Assembly: GCF_003030345.1 (NCBI RefSeq) | Contig: NZ_CP028158.1 | Span: forward strand, 6,138,001-6,202,000 | Reading direction: 5' to 3' | Length of the DNA stretch: 64,000 bases | Source of the DNA: Plantactinospora sp. BC1 | GTDB lineage: Bacteria; Actinomycetota; Actinomycetes; Mycobacteriales; Micromonosporaceae | Shown: positions 14,814-22,859 of the stretch, one piece after another | How positions within the stretch are numbered: the stretch's first letter is position 1 | Layout of the letters: each line of letters starts with the position of its first letter | Translations under genes and position numbers: made by a program | Notes under the pieces: generated by a model | What the model was told of the DNA's origin: nothing | Database searches by the model: none | What the model saw: the letters and a program-made list of their open reading frames with translations, nothing else

Positions 14814-16492
14814 GCGATCACATCGAAAACATCATGGCCGGCCAGGCACTGGCCGCCGACGCACCGGTCCGACCGGAGGCACCCACCTTCGCCGAACTCG
14901 GCGCCCGGCGGGAGACCGTCGAGGCGCTTGAGGCGGTCGGGATCACCCGCGCCTTCGCCATCCAGGAATACGCCCTGCCGATCGCGCTGCGCGGCACCGA
15001 CCTGATCGGCCAGGCGCCGACCGGCACCGGCAAGACCCTCGGCTTCGGCGTACCGCTGCTGGAGCGGGTCTTCGCGCCCGGCGAGGGCAGCGACGGGCTG
15101 CCGCAGGCGCTGGTCGTCGTACCCACCCGGGAGCTGGGGCTCCAGGTGGCGAAGGACCTCGCCGCGGCGGGCAAGACCCGGGGCGTACGGGTGCTGCCGA
15201 TCTACGGCGGCGTGGCGTACGAGCCGCAGGTCGAGGCGCTGCGCAAGGGCATCGAGATCCTGGTCGGTACGCCGGGTCGGCTGCTCGACCTGGCCAAGCA
15301 GAAGCAGCTCCGGCTGGACCGGGTGCACGCGCTCGTCCTGGACGAGGCGGACCGGATGCTCGACCTGGGCTTCCTGGACGACGTCGAGAAGATCCTGGCG
15401 ATGCTGCCGGAGGACCGGCAGACGATGCTCTTCTCGGCCACCATGCCGGACCCGATCGTCGCGCTGTCCCGCCGGTTCCTCCGGCACCCGGTGACCATCC
15501 ACGCCGGGCACACCGCCGAGACCGGGCCGTCGCCGCAGACCGAGCAGTTGGTCTACCGCACCCACTCGATGAACAAGGTCGAGATCGTCGCCCGGATCAT
15601 GCAGGCGCGGGGACGCGGCCTGACGATGATCTTCACCCGTACCAAGCGGGCCGCCGACCGGGTCGCCGAGGATCTCGACTTCCGGGGCTTCGCGGTCGCG
15701 GCCGTGCACGGTGACCTGGGCCAGGGCGCCCGGGAGCGGGCGCTGCGGGCGTTCCGGGCCGGCAAGATCGACATTCTGGTCGCCACCGACGTGGCGGCCC
15801 GGGGACTGGACGTCACCGGCGTCACCCACGTGATCAACTACGACTGCCCGGAGGACCAGGACACCTACACGCACCGGATCGGCCGTACCGGTCGGGCCGG
15901 CGCCACGGGTGTCGCGGTGACCTTCGTCGACTGGGACGACATGCCCCGCTGGCGGATCATCGACAAGACCCTCGGGCTGGAGATGCCGGAGCCGCCGGAG
16001 ACGTACCACACCTCCGCCCACCTCTACACGGACCTGGACATCCCGACCGACGTCGCCGGCACCCTGCCCTCCGCCGAGCGGACCCGGGCCGGACTCTCGG
16101 CCGAGGTCGAGGAGGATCTCGGTGGCCGGTCCCGGAGCACCGGTGGCCGACGCGGGCCGGGGCGCGGCGAGAGCGCCGGCCGGTCCCGCGACCGGCGTGG
16201 AGGCGGCAGCCGCAGCGCCGGCACCGCCGCCCCGACCGTGCCGGAGACCGAGGTCGGCGGCGAGGACGAGCCGCGCCGCCGGCAGCGGCGCCGGCGCCGG
16301 GCGGGCGAGGTCGTCACCGGCTCGCAGGGCACGCCGGAGACGGTCGAGGCCGGGGTGACCCCGACCGAGGCCGGCACCGGTGGCGGCGCGTCGACCGCGG
16401 TCGACGCCGACGGGTCCGCCAAGCCGCGCCGTCGGCGCCGCCGCAGCCGCCGGGGTTCCGGCGCCGGTGGCGACGCCCCCGCCGGCGAGTAG
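14810..16492 (+). CDS. DEAD-box RNA helicase (RhlE/DeaD type)
   Basis: A 560-residue RNA helicase. Q motif around F27-Q52, motif I APTGTGKT at 69-76, PTREL, motif II DEAD at 178-181, motif III SAT, and the C-terminal RecA-like domain with ARGLD and HRIGRTGRAG. Residues about 430-560 form a long basic, disordered tail rich in Arg, Gly and Ser, ending in clustered arginines (RRRRRRSRRG), suited to RNA binding. It unwinds structured RNA in ribosome assembly or decay. The stop abuts the next ATG without a gap. From memory it corresponds to Rv3211 (rhlE). Confidence 0.93.
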   Translation: MSDHIENIMAGQALAADAPVRPEAPTFAELGARRETVEALEAVGITRAFAIQEYALPIALRGTDLIGQAPTGTGKTLGFGVPLLERVFAPGEGSDGLPQALVVVPTRELGLQVAKDLAAAGKTRGVRVLPIYGGVAYEPQVEALRKGIEILVGTPGRLLDLAKQKQLRLDRVHALVLDEADRMLDLGFLDDVEKILAMLPEDRQTMLFSATMPDPIVALSRRFLRHPVTIHAGHTAETGPSPQTEQLVYRTHSMNKVEIVARIMQARGRGLTMIFTRTKRAADRVAEDLDFRGFAVAAVHGDLGQGARERALRAFRAGKIDILVATDVAARGLDVTGVTHVINYDCPEDQDTYTHRIGRTGRAGATGVAVTFVDWDDMPRWRIIDKTLGLEMPEPPETYHTSAHLYTDLDIPTDVAGTLPSAERTRAGLSAEVEEDLGGRSRSTGGRRGPGRGESAGRSRDRRGGGSRSAGTAAPTVPETEVGGEDEPRRRQRRRRRAGEVVTGSQGTPETVEAGVTPTEAGTGGGASTAVDADGSAKPRRRRRRSRRGSGAGGDAPAGE

Positions 16493-17638
16493 ATGCCGCA
16501 ACAGCTCGACGCGGCGCTCGCGCAGGTGCGGGCGCTGCTACTCGATCCCGGGTTGACCCGTGCCGTCGCCGCCGGGCGGCGGCGCGGGCAGCTCCCCACC
16601 GTGGTACGCGCCGAACTGCGCCCGGTCGCCCTCAAGTCGGGCGCCCGGCTCCAGATCGTCACCGACGACGGCGCCCGACCGTTCACCCGGAACGTCTCCC
16701 CCGGCCCGGAGGCGGACGCGGCGGTCGACGCGCTGCTGGCCGAACCCTTCGGCAACTGGCACGTCGAGACCGAGACCGCCACCCTGCAACTGCGGGTGAC
16801 CAAGCGGGGCGAGGCACAACTGCACCGGGTCGCCGCGCAGCGGCCCGGGGCGGCGGTCGGCTCGCACGACCGGGTCCGGGAGCACCTGATCGACCCCGGT
16901 GACCCGCTCTTCGCCGAGATCGGCGGCAGCGCGGCCAAGCGGCGGCAGGTCGACGCGTTCCTGCGCGCCCTCGCCGCCACCCTGCCGGAGGAGCTGACCG
17001 GCCCGCTCCGGGTGGTCGACCTCGGCTGCGGCAACGCCTACCTCAGCTTCGCGGCGTACCGGTACCTCGCCGGGCGGGGCATCGAGGTGGAACTGGTCGG
17101 CGTGGACGTACGCGAGGACCAGCGGCGCCGCAACACCGCGCTCGCCGAGCGACTCGGCTACGCCGACCGGGTACGTTTCGTCGCCGGCACCATCGCAGAG
17201 GCGACCGTGGAACCCGCCCCCGACCTGGTGCTGGCGCTGCACGCCTGCGACACCGCGACCGACGAGGCGCTGGCCCGGGCGGTGCGCTGGGGTGCCCGCT
17301 GGATACTCGCCGCCCCGTGCTGCCACCACGACCTCGCCGCGCAACTGCGGGCACACCCGGCCCCGGGGCCGTACGACGCGCTGGTCCGGCAGGGCATCCT
17401 CCGGGAGCGCTTCGCCGACGTACTCACCGACGCGCTGCGGGCGGCGCTGCTCCGGCTGCACGGCTACCGGGTCGAGGTGGTGGAGTTCGTCGACTCGCAG
17501 CACACCCCGCGCAACCTGCTGCTCCGGGCCCGGCACACCGGCGCCGAGCCGACCGACCGGCAGCGCGACGACTACCGGGCACTGATCGGCGACTGGCAGC
17601 TCACGCCACGCTTGCAGACCCTGCTCGGTTCACCCTGA
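16493..17638 (+). CDS. SAM-dependent methyltransferase (Methyltransf_32/GSTCD-like)
   Basis: A 381-residue protein with an N-terminal region of about 165 residues followed by a class I methyltransferase domain: motif I VDLGCGNAYLSFAAY at about 173-187, acidic loop VGVDVRED, and APCCHHDLAAQL. The Cys-Cys-His-His run is characteristic of a family also found in eukaryotic GSTCD, whose substrate I do not know. The start ATG follows the helicase TAG directly (TAGATG), so the two are cotranscribed; RNA or a ribosome component is a reasonable but unproven substrate. Confidence 0.85.
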   Translation: MPQQLDAALAQVRALLLDPGLTRAVAAGRRRGQLPTVVRAELRPVALKSGARLQIVTDDGARPFTRNVSPGPEADAAVDALLAEPFGNWHVETETATLQLRVTKRGEAQLHRVAAQRPGAAVGSHDRVREHLIDPGDPLFAEIGGSAAKRRQVDAFLRALAATLPEELTGPLRVVDLGCGNAYLSFAAYRYLAGRGIEVELVGVDVREDQRRRNTALAERLGYADRVRFVAGTIAEATVEPAPDLVLALHACDTATDEALARAVRWGARWILAAPCCHHDLAAQLRAHPAPGPYDALVRQGILRERFADVLTDALRAALLRLHGYRVEVVEFVDSQHTPRNLLLRARHTGAEPTDRQRDDYRALIGDWQLTPRLQTLLGSP

Positions 17639-17768
17639 CCCGCACCGCCCGCCCCGGCGACGGCCCCGGGCCGGGGCGCCGACCGGCGGTTCATCGGCCG
17701 TACCGGCGGAACTCTCCGGACGATCGGGTACCCGGGGCCGATGCCGGCCGACCGATGGTACGGGCGGG

Positions 17769-18281
17769 GTGGGTGCGATCAGTCGGGTTGCCGGACGGGC
17801 TCGCGGATTACTCTCGAAGGGCCACCCGAGGTCCGGGCGAAAGGGTTTTCCGCTGAGCATCGGTGCCGCACAGGACTCGCCGCAGGCGGCCTTCGCCCGC
17901 TTCGTCCGGCGGGCCATCGACGACGCCAAGAGCGAGCGCGGCTGGACCGTCAGCGACGTCGCCGCGCACACCGGCGTGGGCCGCTCGACCCTGTTCCGCT
18001 GGCTCGCCGGGGACTGGCAGGACTATCCGGAACTGGCCAAGGTTCGCGGATTCTGCACCGCCCTGGACGTACCCGTCGGGGTGGCCTTCCGGGCGCTCGG
18101 CCTGCCCGACGGCGAGCAGCCCGGCCCGCCCCGGCGGGACCGGATCGAGTCGCCGGTGGAGGCCGACCTCCGGGTGATCATGACCCGGCTCGCCGATCCC
18201 GGGGTACCGCCGGAGGAGAAGAAGCTGATCCGGGACATGCTGCGCTACCTCGCCCACCGGCAGGTCCGCCGCGCCGGCTGA
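17769..18281 (+). CDS. XRE-type helix-turn-helix protein
   Basis: The reliable part begins near residue 29: IGAAQDSPQAAFARFVRRAIDDAK, then an HTH (TVSDVAAHTGVGRSTLFRWLAGD) and a tail that ends in a helix (PPEEKKLIRDMLRYLAHRQV). The GTG at 17769 gives 170 residues, but the first 28 codons look non-coding and include a TTA, very rare here. A CTG at 17853 preceded by GAAAGGG may be the true start (142 residues). Probably a DNA-binding regulator; targets unknown. Confidence 0.7.
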   Translation: MGAISRVAGRARGLLSKGHPRSGRKGFPLSIGAAQDSPQAAFARFVRRAIDDAKSERGWTVSDVAAHTGVGRSTLFRWLAGDWQDYPELAKVRGFCTALDVPVGVAFRALGLPDGEQPGPPRRDRIESPVEADLRVIMTRLADPGVPPEEKKLIRDMLRYLAHRQVRRAG

Positions 18282-18301
18282 CCCGGTCGGCCCGTTCGGC
18301 C

Positions 18302-19348
18302 TCAGGGCACCGTCAGGGTGAACTCGGCCGTGTGCACCGCGCCGGCCACCTGGAAGTCGAGGTACATCCGGTACCGCCCGGAACTCGGGGCGGCGAGCCA
18401 GAACTTCACCGCCCCGCCCGCCAGCTCGGTCTCCGGGTGCACGTGCACGTAGCCCAGGTCGCCCTCGCGCAGCGCCACCAGGTGCCCGTACGCGCCGAGG
18501 TACGGCTCCAGGGCGGTGACCGGGTTGCCGCCCGCGAAGACCCGGAACAGCAGCGGCTGGCTGGCCCCGACCTGCGGAGTGCCCTCGTAGGTGACGGTGA
18601 ACTTGTCGACCGTCGCCTCCCGGGCTGGCGACGGCAGCGGTCGGGGGGCGTAGTCGCCGGCGACCACTAGGTCCACCCCGAGGGTCAGCGGCAGCTGCCC
18701 GCCACTGGCGTCGAGCGCGGTGAAGTCGGCGTACGCCCGCCAGATGCCCGGCGACGGCAGGGTCAGCGGCACGCTCCAGGTGCCGTCGGGGGCCATCGTC
18801 GGATGCAGGTGCTGGTAGCCGCTGAGATCCCGACGGGCAATGATCATGTGCAGCGGCTTCTCGTGCACCACCGCGTACCCGGTCACCGGCTGGCGGTCCG
18901 GGCCGCGCACCTGGAACCGGAAGTCCTGGGCCCGGCCGGCGGTCAGGGTGGTGCTGGTCGGTGCCAGGGTGTAGCCGGCGGTGCTGACGCTCAGGCCGCC
19001 CGGCTCGGCACCGCCGCCCGGTCCGGCGGGCGCCCCGGCGGGATGCTCGTGCGGCCCCGTCCCCGGCGGATGCGTGTGGTCCCCGGCGCTGGTCGCGGGC
19101 GGCGCGCCACCGCCGGCCGCCGGAGTGTCGCCGCTGTTCACCCGGCCGAGTCCGAAGCCGGCCAGCAGGGCCAGCACCAGCCCGCCCACGGTCAGCGCGA
19201 GCCGCACGGTGCCCCGGTCCGGCACGGCCGACTCGACGGGGTCGGCGGCCGGTCGGCGGTCCCGGGCAGGCTCGGGCGCCGTCCGCCGGGCAGCGCCGGA
19301 CGCCCTGGTCCGCTCGGTCTCCGGCGCCGCCGGCTGCTCACCCGTCAC
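18302..19348 (-). CDS. Membrane-anchored His-rich protein with two HxHP segments
   Basis: A 348-residue protein beginning at GTG 19348. After a charged cytoplasmic segment there is one membrane span (LALTVGGLVLALLAGFGLG), then a His-rich linker (HTHPPGTGPHEHPAG). The outside part appears to be two beta-sandwich modules, each with an xHxHP motif (YQHLHPTM and YVHVHPE). This fits the YtkA/FixH-like Ig-type fold and hints at metal binding, copper being the first guess. It is divergent from the NlpC/P60 gene and convergent with the HTH gene. The open frame runs further upstream in the database-style reading, but that part is the antisense of the P60 gene. Confidence 0.75.
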   Translation of the reverse strand: MTGEQPAAPETERTRASGAARRTAPEPARDRRPAADPVESAVPDRGTVRLALTVGGLVLALLAGFGLGRVNSGDTPAAGGGAPPATSAGDHTHPPGTGPHEHPAGAPAGPGGGAEPGGLSVSTAGYTLAPTSTTLTAGRAQDFRFQVRGPDRQPVTGYAVVHEKPLHMIIARRDLSGYQHLHPTMAPDGTWSVPLTLPSPGIWRAYADFTALDASGGQLPLTLGVDLVVAGDYAPRPLPSPAREATVDKFTVTYEGTPQVGASQPLLFRVFAGGNPVTALEPYLGAYGHLVALREGDLGYVHVHPETELAGGAVKFWLAAPSSGRYRMYLDFQVAGAVHTAEFTLTVP

Positions 19349-19487
19349 GACCGGCAGGTTACCGTCCCGCCCCGGCGGCGCGGCAGGGCCGGTCACCGAC
19401 AAGTTCCGGAGAGCGACGCCCGTCACGGTACGAAACCCAGCGGCTTCGATGCGTGGCCTACGGTCGGCATCGATCGTTAGATAGATC

Positions 19488-20450
19488 GTGTCGACCACCG
19501 CATTGCCAGGGCGCGCCGCGGCCCTCGCCGCCGGGATGACCATGGCGTTGTCGCTCGCCCCCGCACCGGGGCGGGCCGCACCGGTCACCGATCCCGCCGA
19601 GCGGATCGCCAGCGCCGCCGAGCAGTTGGAGATCGTCGTCGAGCAGTACAACGACCTGCGCGAGGCGCTGCGGGAGACCCGGGCGAACAGCGCGGCGATC
19701 CACGCCGAGATGGCGCCGCTGGAGCGCGCGATCGAGGCGCACCGGACCGAGGCGAGCATGATCGCCGCGCGGGCGTACCGCACCGGCGACACCCACGTGC
19801 TCGGGGTGCTCGGCACCCTGCTCGGCGCCGCCACCCGGGAGAACCTGGTGGACCCGCTGCTCCTGCTCGACCGGCTGAGCCGGGAGCAGCACCGGGTGAT
19901 CGCCGCGCTGACCGCCGCACACGACCGGCTGGCCGAGGCCCGGCGCACCGTCGAGGCGCTCGCCGCCCGGCAACGGGGCCAGGAGCGGCAGCTCGCCGCC
20001 CGGAAGCTGGCGATCGAGACCGAGCTGGCCCGACTCGCCCAACTGCCCGGACCCGACGAGCCGCCCGCCGGGGCCGTACCCCGGCTGCCGGAGCCGGTCA
20101 CCGGGGCCGCCGGCAAGGCGGTGCGGTTCGCGTACGCCCAGCTCGGCAAGCCGTACCGGTGGGCCGGGGACGGCCCGGACGGGTACGACTGCTCCGGGCT
20201 CACCTCGGCCGCCTGGGCGGCTGCCGGGGTACGGCTGCCGCACAACGCGGCTCGGCAGTACCGGGCGGTGACCCGGATCAGCCGCGCCGCCCGGCAAGCC
20301 GGTGACCTGGTCTTCTACTACCGCGACCTGCACCACGTCGCGATCTACATCGGCGGCGGGAAGATCATCCACGCGCCGCGTACCGGCACCCGGATCCGGA
20401 TCGACCGGGTCGACTACCAGCCGATCGTCGGGTACGGCCGACCCGGCTGA
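19488..20450 (+). CDS. NlpC/P60 peptidoglycan endopeptidase
   Basis: A 320-residue secreted protein: short signal peptide ending near ALSLAPAPGRA, a coiled-coil region of about 45-180 (many Glu/Arg/Ala heptads), a Pro-rich hinge, and a C-terminal NlpC/P60 domain. The catalytic cysteine is C235 (GYDCSGL) and the histidine H283 (HHVAIYIG). This class cuts D-Glu/mDAP bonds in peptidoglycan, the coiled coil acting as an inhibitory or docking segment as in RipA. Start is GTG. No c-di-AMP riboswitch signature is seen ahead of it. Confidence 0.92.
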   Translation: MSTTALPGRAAALAAGMTMALSLAPAPGRAAPVTDPAERIASAAEQLEIVVEQYNDLREALRETRANSAAIHAEMAPLERAIEAHRTEASMIAARAYRTGDTHVLGVLGTLLGAATRENLVDPLLLLDRLSREQHRVIAALTAAHDRLAEARRTVEALAARQRGQERQLAARKLAIETELARLAQLPGPDEPPAGAVPRLPEPVTGAAGKAVRFAYAQLGKPYRWAGDGPDGYDCSGLTSAAWAAAGVRLPHNAARQYRAVTRISRAARQAGDLVFYYRDLHHVAIYIGGGKIIHAPRTGTRIRIDRVDYQPIVGYGRPG

Positions 20451-20510
20451 GCCGCCCACGCCGGCTGAGCGGCCGGAGGAACGGGTCGGAGGAGCACGCC
20501 GGAGGAGGGG

Positions 20511-22730
20511 TCAGCCGGCGACGGCGAGGGCGAACGGGAGCACCCCCGGGGCACCGGCCTGACGCAGCAGCCGGGCGACGACCGTCATGGTCCAGCCGGA
20601 GTCGACGAGGTCGTCGACCAGCAGCACCGGACCGGTCAGCCCGGCCAACGCCCCGACCAGCGGTTCCGGCAACTCGAAGGCGTCGTGCAGCGCGCGTACC
20701 CGCTGGGCGCTGTTGCCGCGCGGCCCGGCGCCGGCCGCCGCGCCGTCCCGGGGCGGCACCTCGCCGAGCAGCGGCAGCCGGCCCACCCGGGCGATCCGGT
20801 CGGCCAGCCCGTGCACCAGCCGGGGCCGGCGCCGCGAACCGACCGCGACCACGGCGACCGGGCGGGCCGGCCACGGATCGTCGCCGTGCGCCCACGCCTT
20901 CAACACCTCGACCACCGCGGTCGCCACGTCCTCCGGCAGCTCGCCGTCCGACGCCTCCGGCCCGGTCAACGCGCGCAGCCGGCCACCCCAGCCGAGGTCG
21001 GAGAGCCGCCCGACGGCCCGCCCCGGGTACGCCTGCTCGGCCGGCCCGATCCTGCCGCGCAGCGCGACCCCGACCGCCTCCAGCCCGGTCGGCCAGAGCT
21101 TCTTCGCCGGGATCTCCACCCCGGGGCGGCCGAGGAACGCCTGCGCGGCGGCGAGCGCCGGTGCCGACACCTCGGCGTCGAAGCGGGCCCCGGTGCAGCG
21201 GTCGCAGCGCCCGCACGCGGTCGCCGCCGGATCGTCCAGGCAGCGGCGGAGGAACTCCATCCGGCAGCCGGCGGTCGCGGTGTATTCCCGCATGGCCTGC
21301 TGCTCGGCGGTACGCGCCTGCGCCACCCGGTGCAGCCGGGCCGCGTCGTAGTGCCACGGCTCGCCGGTGGCCAGCCAGCCGCCCCGGACCCGGCGTACCG
21401 CGCCGTCCACGTCGAGCACCTTGAGCATCAGCTCCAGCCGGGTCCGGCGCAGGTCGACGATCGGCTCCAGCGCCGGTGTGGAGAGCGGACGGTCCGGGTG
21501 CAGGGCGGCGAGGACGGCCCGGACCTGCTCCTCCGGCGGGAAGGCCAGCGAGGCGAAGTAGCGCCAGATCGCCTGGTCCTCGGCACCGGGCATCAGCAAC
21601 ACCTCGGCCGCCCCGACGGCCCGGCCGGCCCGGCCGACCTGCTGGTAGTAGGCGATCGGCGACGGCGGCGCACCGAGGTGCACCACGAAACCCAGGTCCG
21701 GCTTGTCGAAGCCCATGCCGAGCGCCGAGGTGGCGACCAGAGCCTTGATCTTGTTGTCCAGCAGGTCCTGCTCGGCGGCGCGCCGGTCGGCGTCGTCCGC
21801 CTGACCGGTGTACGACGCCACCGCGTAGCCCCGGCCGCGCAGGAACTCGGCGGTCTCGCCGGCCGCCGCCACGGTCAGGGTGTAGATGATCCCCGAGCCG
21901 GGCAGCCGGTCGAGCTGGTCGGCCAGCCAGCCGAGCCGGTGCGCCGGGCTCGGCAGCTCCAGCACGCCCAGCCGCAGCGACTCGCGGTCCAGCGGCCCGC
22001 GCAGCACCAGTGCGTCGCCGAGCTGCTCGGCCACGTCGTCGGTGACCCGGCTGTTCGCCGTGGCGGTGGTGGCCAGTACCGGCGTACCGGCGGGCAACCC
22101 GGCCAGGAAGGTACGCAGCCGCCGGTAGTCGGGGCGGAAGTCGTGCCCCCAGTCGGAGACGCAGTGCGCCTCGTCCACCACCAGCAGCCCGGTGGTGGCG
22201 GCGAGCCGGGGCAGTACGGCGTCCCGGAAGTCGGGGTTGTTCAGCCGCTCCGGGCTGATCAGCAGTACGTCGACCGTGCCGGCCCCGATCTCGGCGACGA
22301 TCTCGTCCCACTCGTCGAGGTTGGCCGAGTTGATGGTCCGGGCCCGGATCCCGGCCCGGGCCGCCGCCTCCACCTGGTTGCGCATCAGCGCCAGCAGCGG
22401 CGAGACGATCACCGTCGGTCCGGCCGGCCCGGCTCCCTGACGCGCATCCGTCGACGTCGACGCGTCCTCGGCGGACTGCCGGAGCAACGCGGTCGCGACG
22501 AAGTAGACGGCCGACTTGCCCCAACCGGTCCGCTGCACGCAGAGCACCCGGCGCCGCCCCACCACCAGCGCCTCGATGGCCCGCCACTGGTCCTCGCGGA
22601 GCCGGGCGTGCTCACCGGCCAACCGACGCAGTACGGCCTCGGCCCGCTCGCGTACGACGCCGGCCGGCCCTCGGTCCGCCGGCTCCGCGCCGGTCCGCTC
22701 GTCCTCGTCCGGCGTCGGGTTTCCGTCCAT
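20511..22730 (-). CDS. RecQ-family DNA helicase fused to a phosphoribosyltransferase-like domain
   Basis: A 739-residue protein. Helicase domain: QRTGWGKS (Walker A, 66-73), DEAHC (186-190), SDWGHDFRPDYR, and the second RecA domain with GMGFDKPDLGFVVHLGAPPS and QQVGRAGR. A RecQ zinc site follows with four cysteines (the pattern C...C then CGRC..C). The last about 130 residues are not typical of RecQ: they hold LLVDDLVDSGWTMT at 703-716, the PRPP-binding motif of type I phosphoribosyltransferases. It may act in recombination repair; the PRT-like part may sense PRPP or nucleotides. The walker-A lysine and the catalytic acids are present in both parts. Confidence 0.9.
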   Translation of the reverse strand: MDGNPTPDEDERTGAEPADRGPAGVVRERAEAVLRRLAGEHARLREDQWRAIEALVVGRRRVLCVQRTGWGKSAVYFVATALLRQSAEDASTSTDARQGAGPAGPTVIVSPLLALMRNQVEAAARAGIRARTINSANLDEWDEIVAEIGAGTVDVLLISPERLNNPDFRDAVLPRLAATTGLLVVDEAHCVSDWGHDFRPDYRRLRTFLAGLPAGTPVLATTATANSRVTDDVAEQLGDALVLRGPLDRESLRLGVLELPSPAHRLGWLADQLDRLPGSGIIYTLTVAAAGETAEFLRGRGYAVASYTGQADDADRRAAEQDLLDNKIKALVATSALGMGFDKPDLGFVVHLGAPPSPIAYYQQVGRAGRAVGAAEVLLMPGAEDQAIWRYFASLAFPPEEQVRAVLAALHPDRPLSTPALEPIVDLRRTRLELMLKVLDVDGAVRRVRGGWLATGEPWHYDAARLHRVAQARTAEQQAMREYTATAGCRMEFLRRCLDDPAATACGRCDRCTGARFDAEVSAPALAAAQAFLGRPGVEIPAKKLWPTGLEAVGVALRGRIGPAEQAYPGRAVGRLSDLGWGGRLRALTGPEASDGELPEDVATAVVEVLKAWAHGDDPWPARPVAVVAVGSRRRPRLVHGLADRIARVGRLPLLGEVPPRDGAAAGAGPRGNSAQRVRALHDAFELPEPLVGALAGLTGPVLLVDDLVDSGWTMTVVARLLRQAGAPGVLPFALAVAG

Positions 22731-22859
22731 CCGGCCTTTCTACCAGCAGGGCACGACGACCCGGCGCACCGTTACCCGGGTGAGGCCTGGCCGGCCTTGT
22801 CGCCGACCACGACACTGTGGTGATCTGTGCAACACGCATAGCAACGCCAGGAGGTGCGC

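Noticed and set aside
20365-22823. Long open frames overlapping recQ in other frames (about 710-740 codons)
   Set aside because: High-GC shadow frames; composition is Arg/Gly/Pro-rich with no family motif, while the recQ frame has all helicase motifs.
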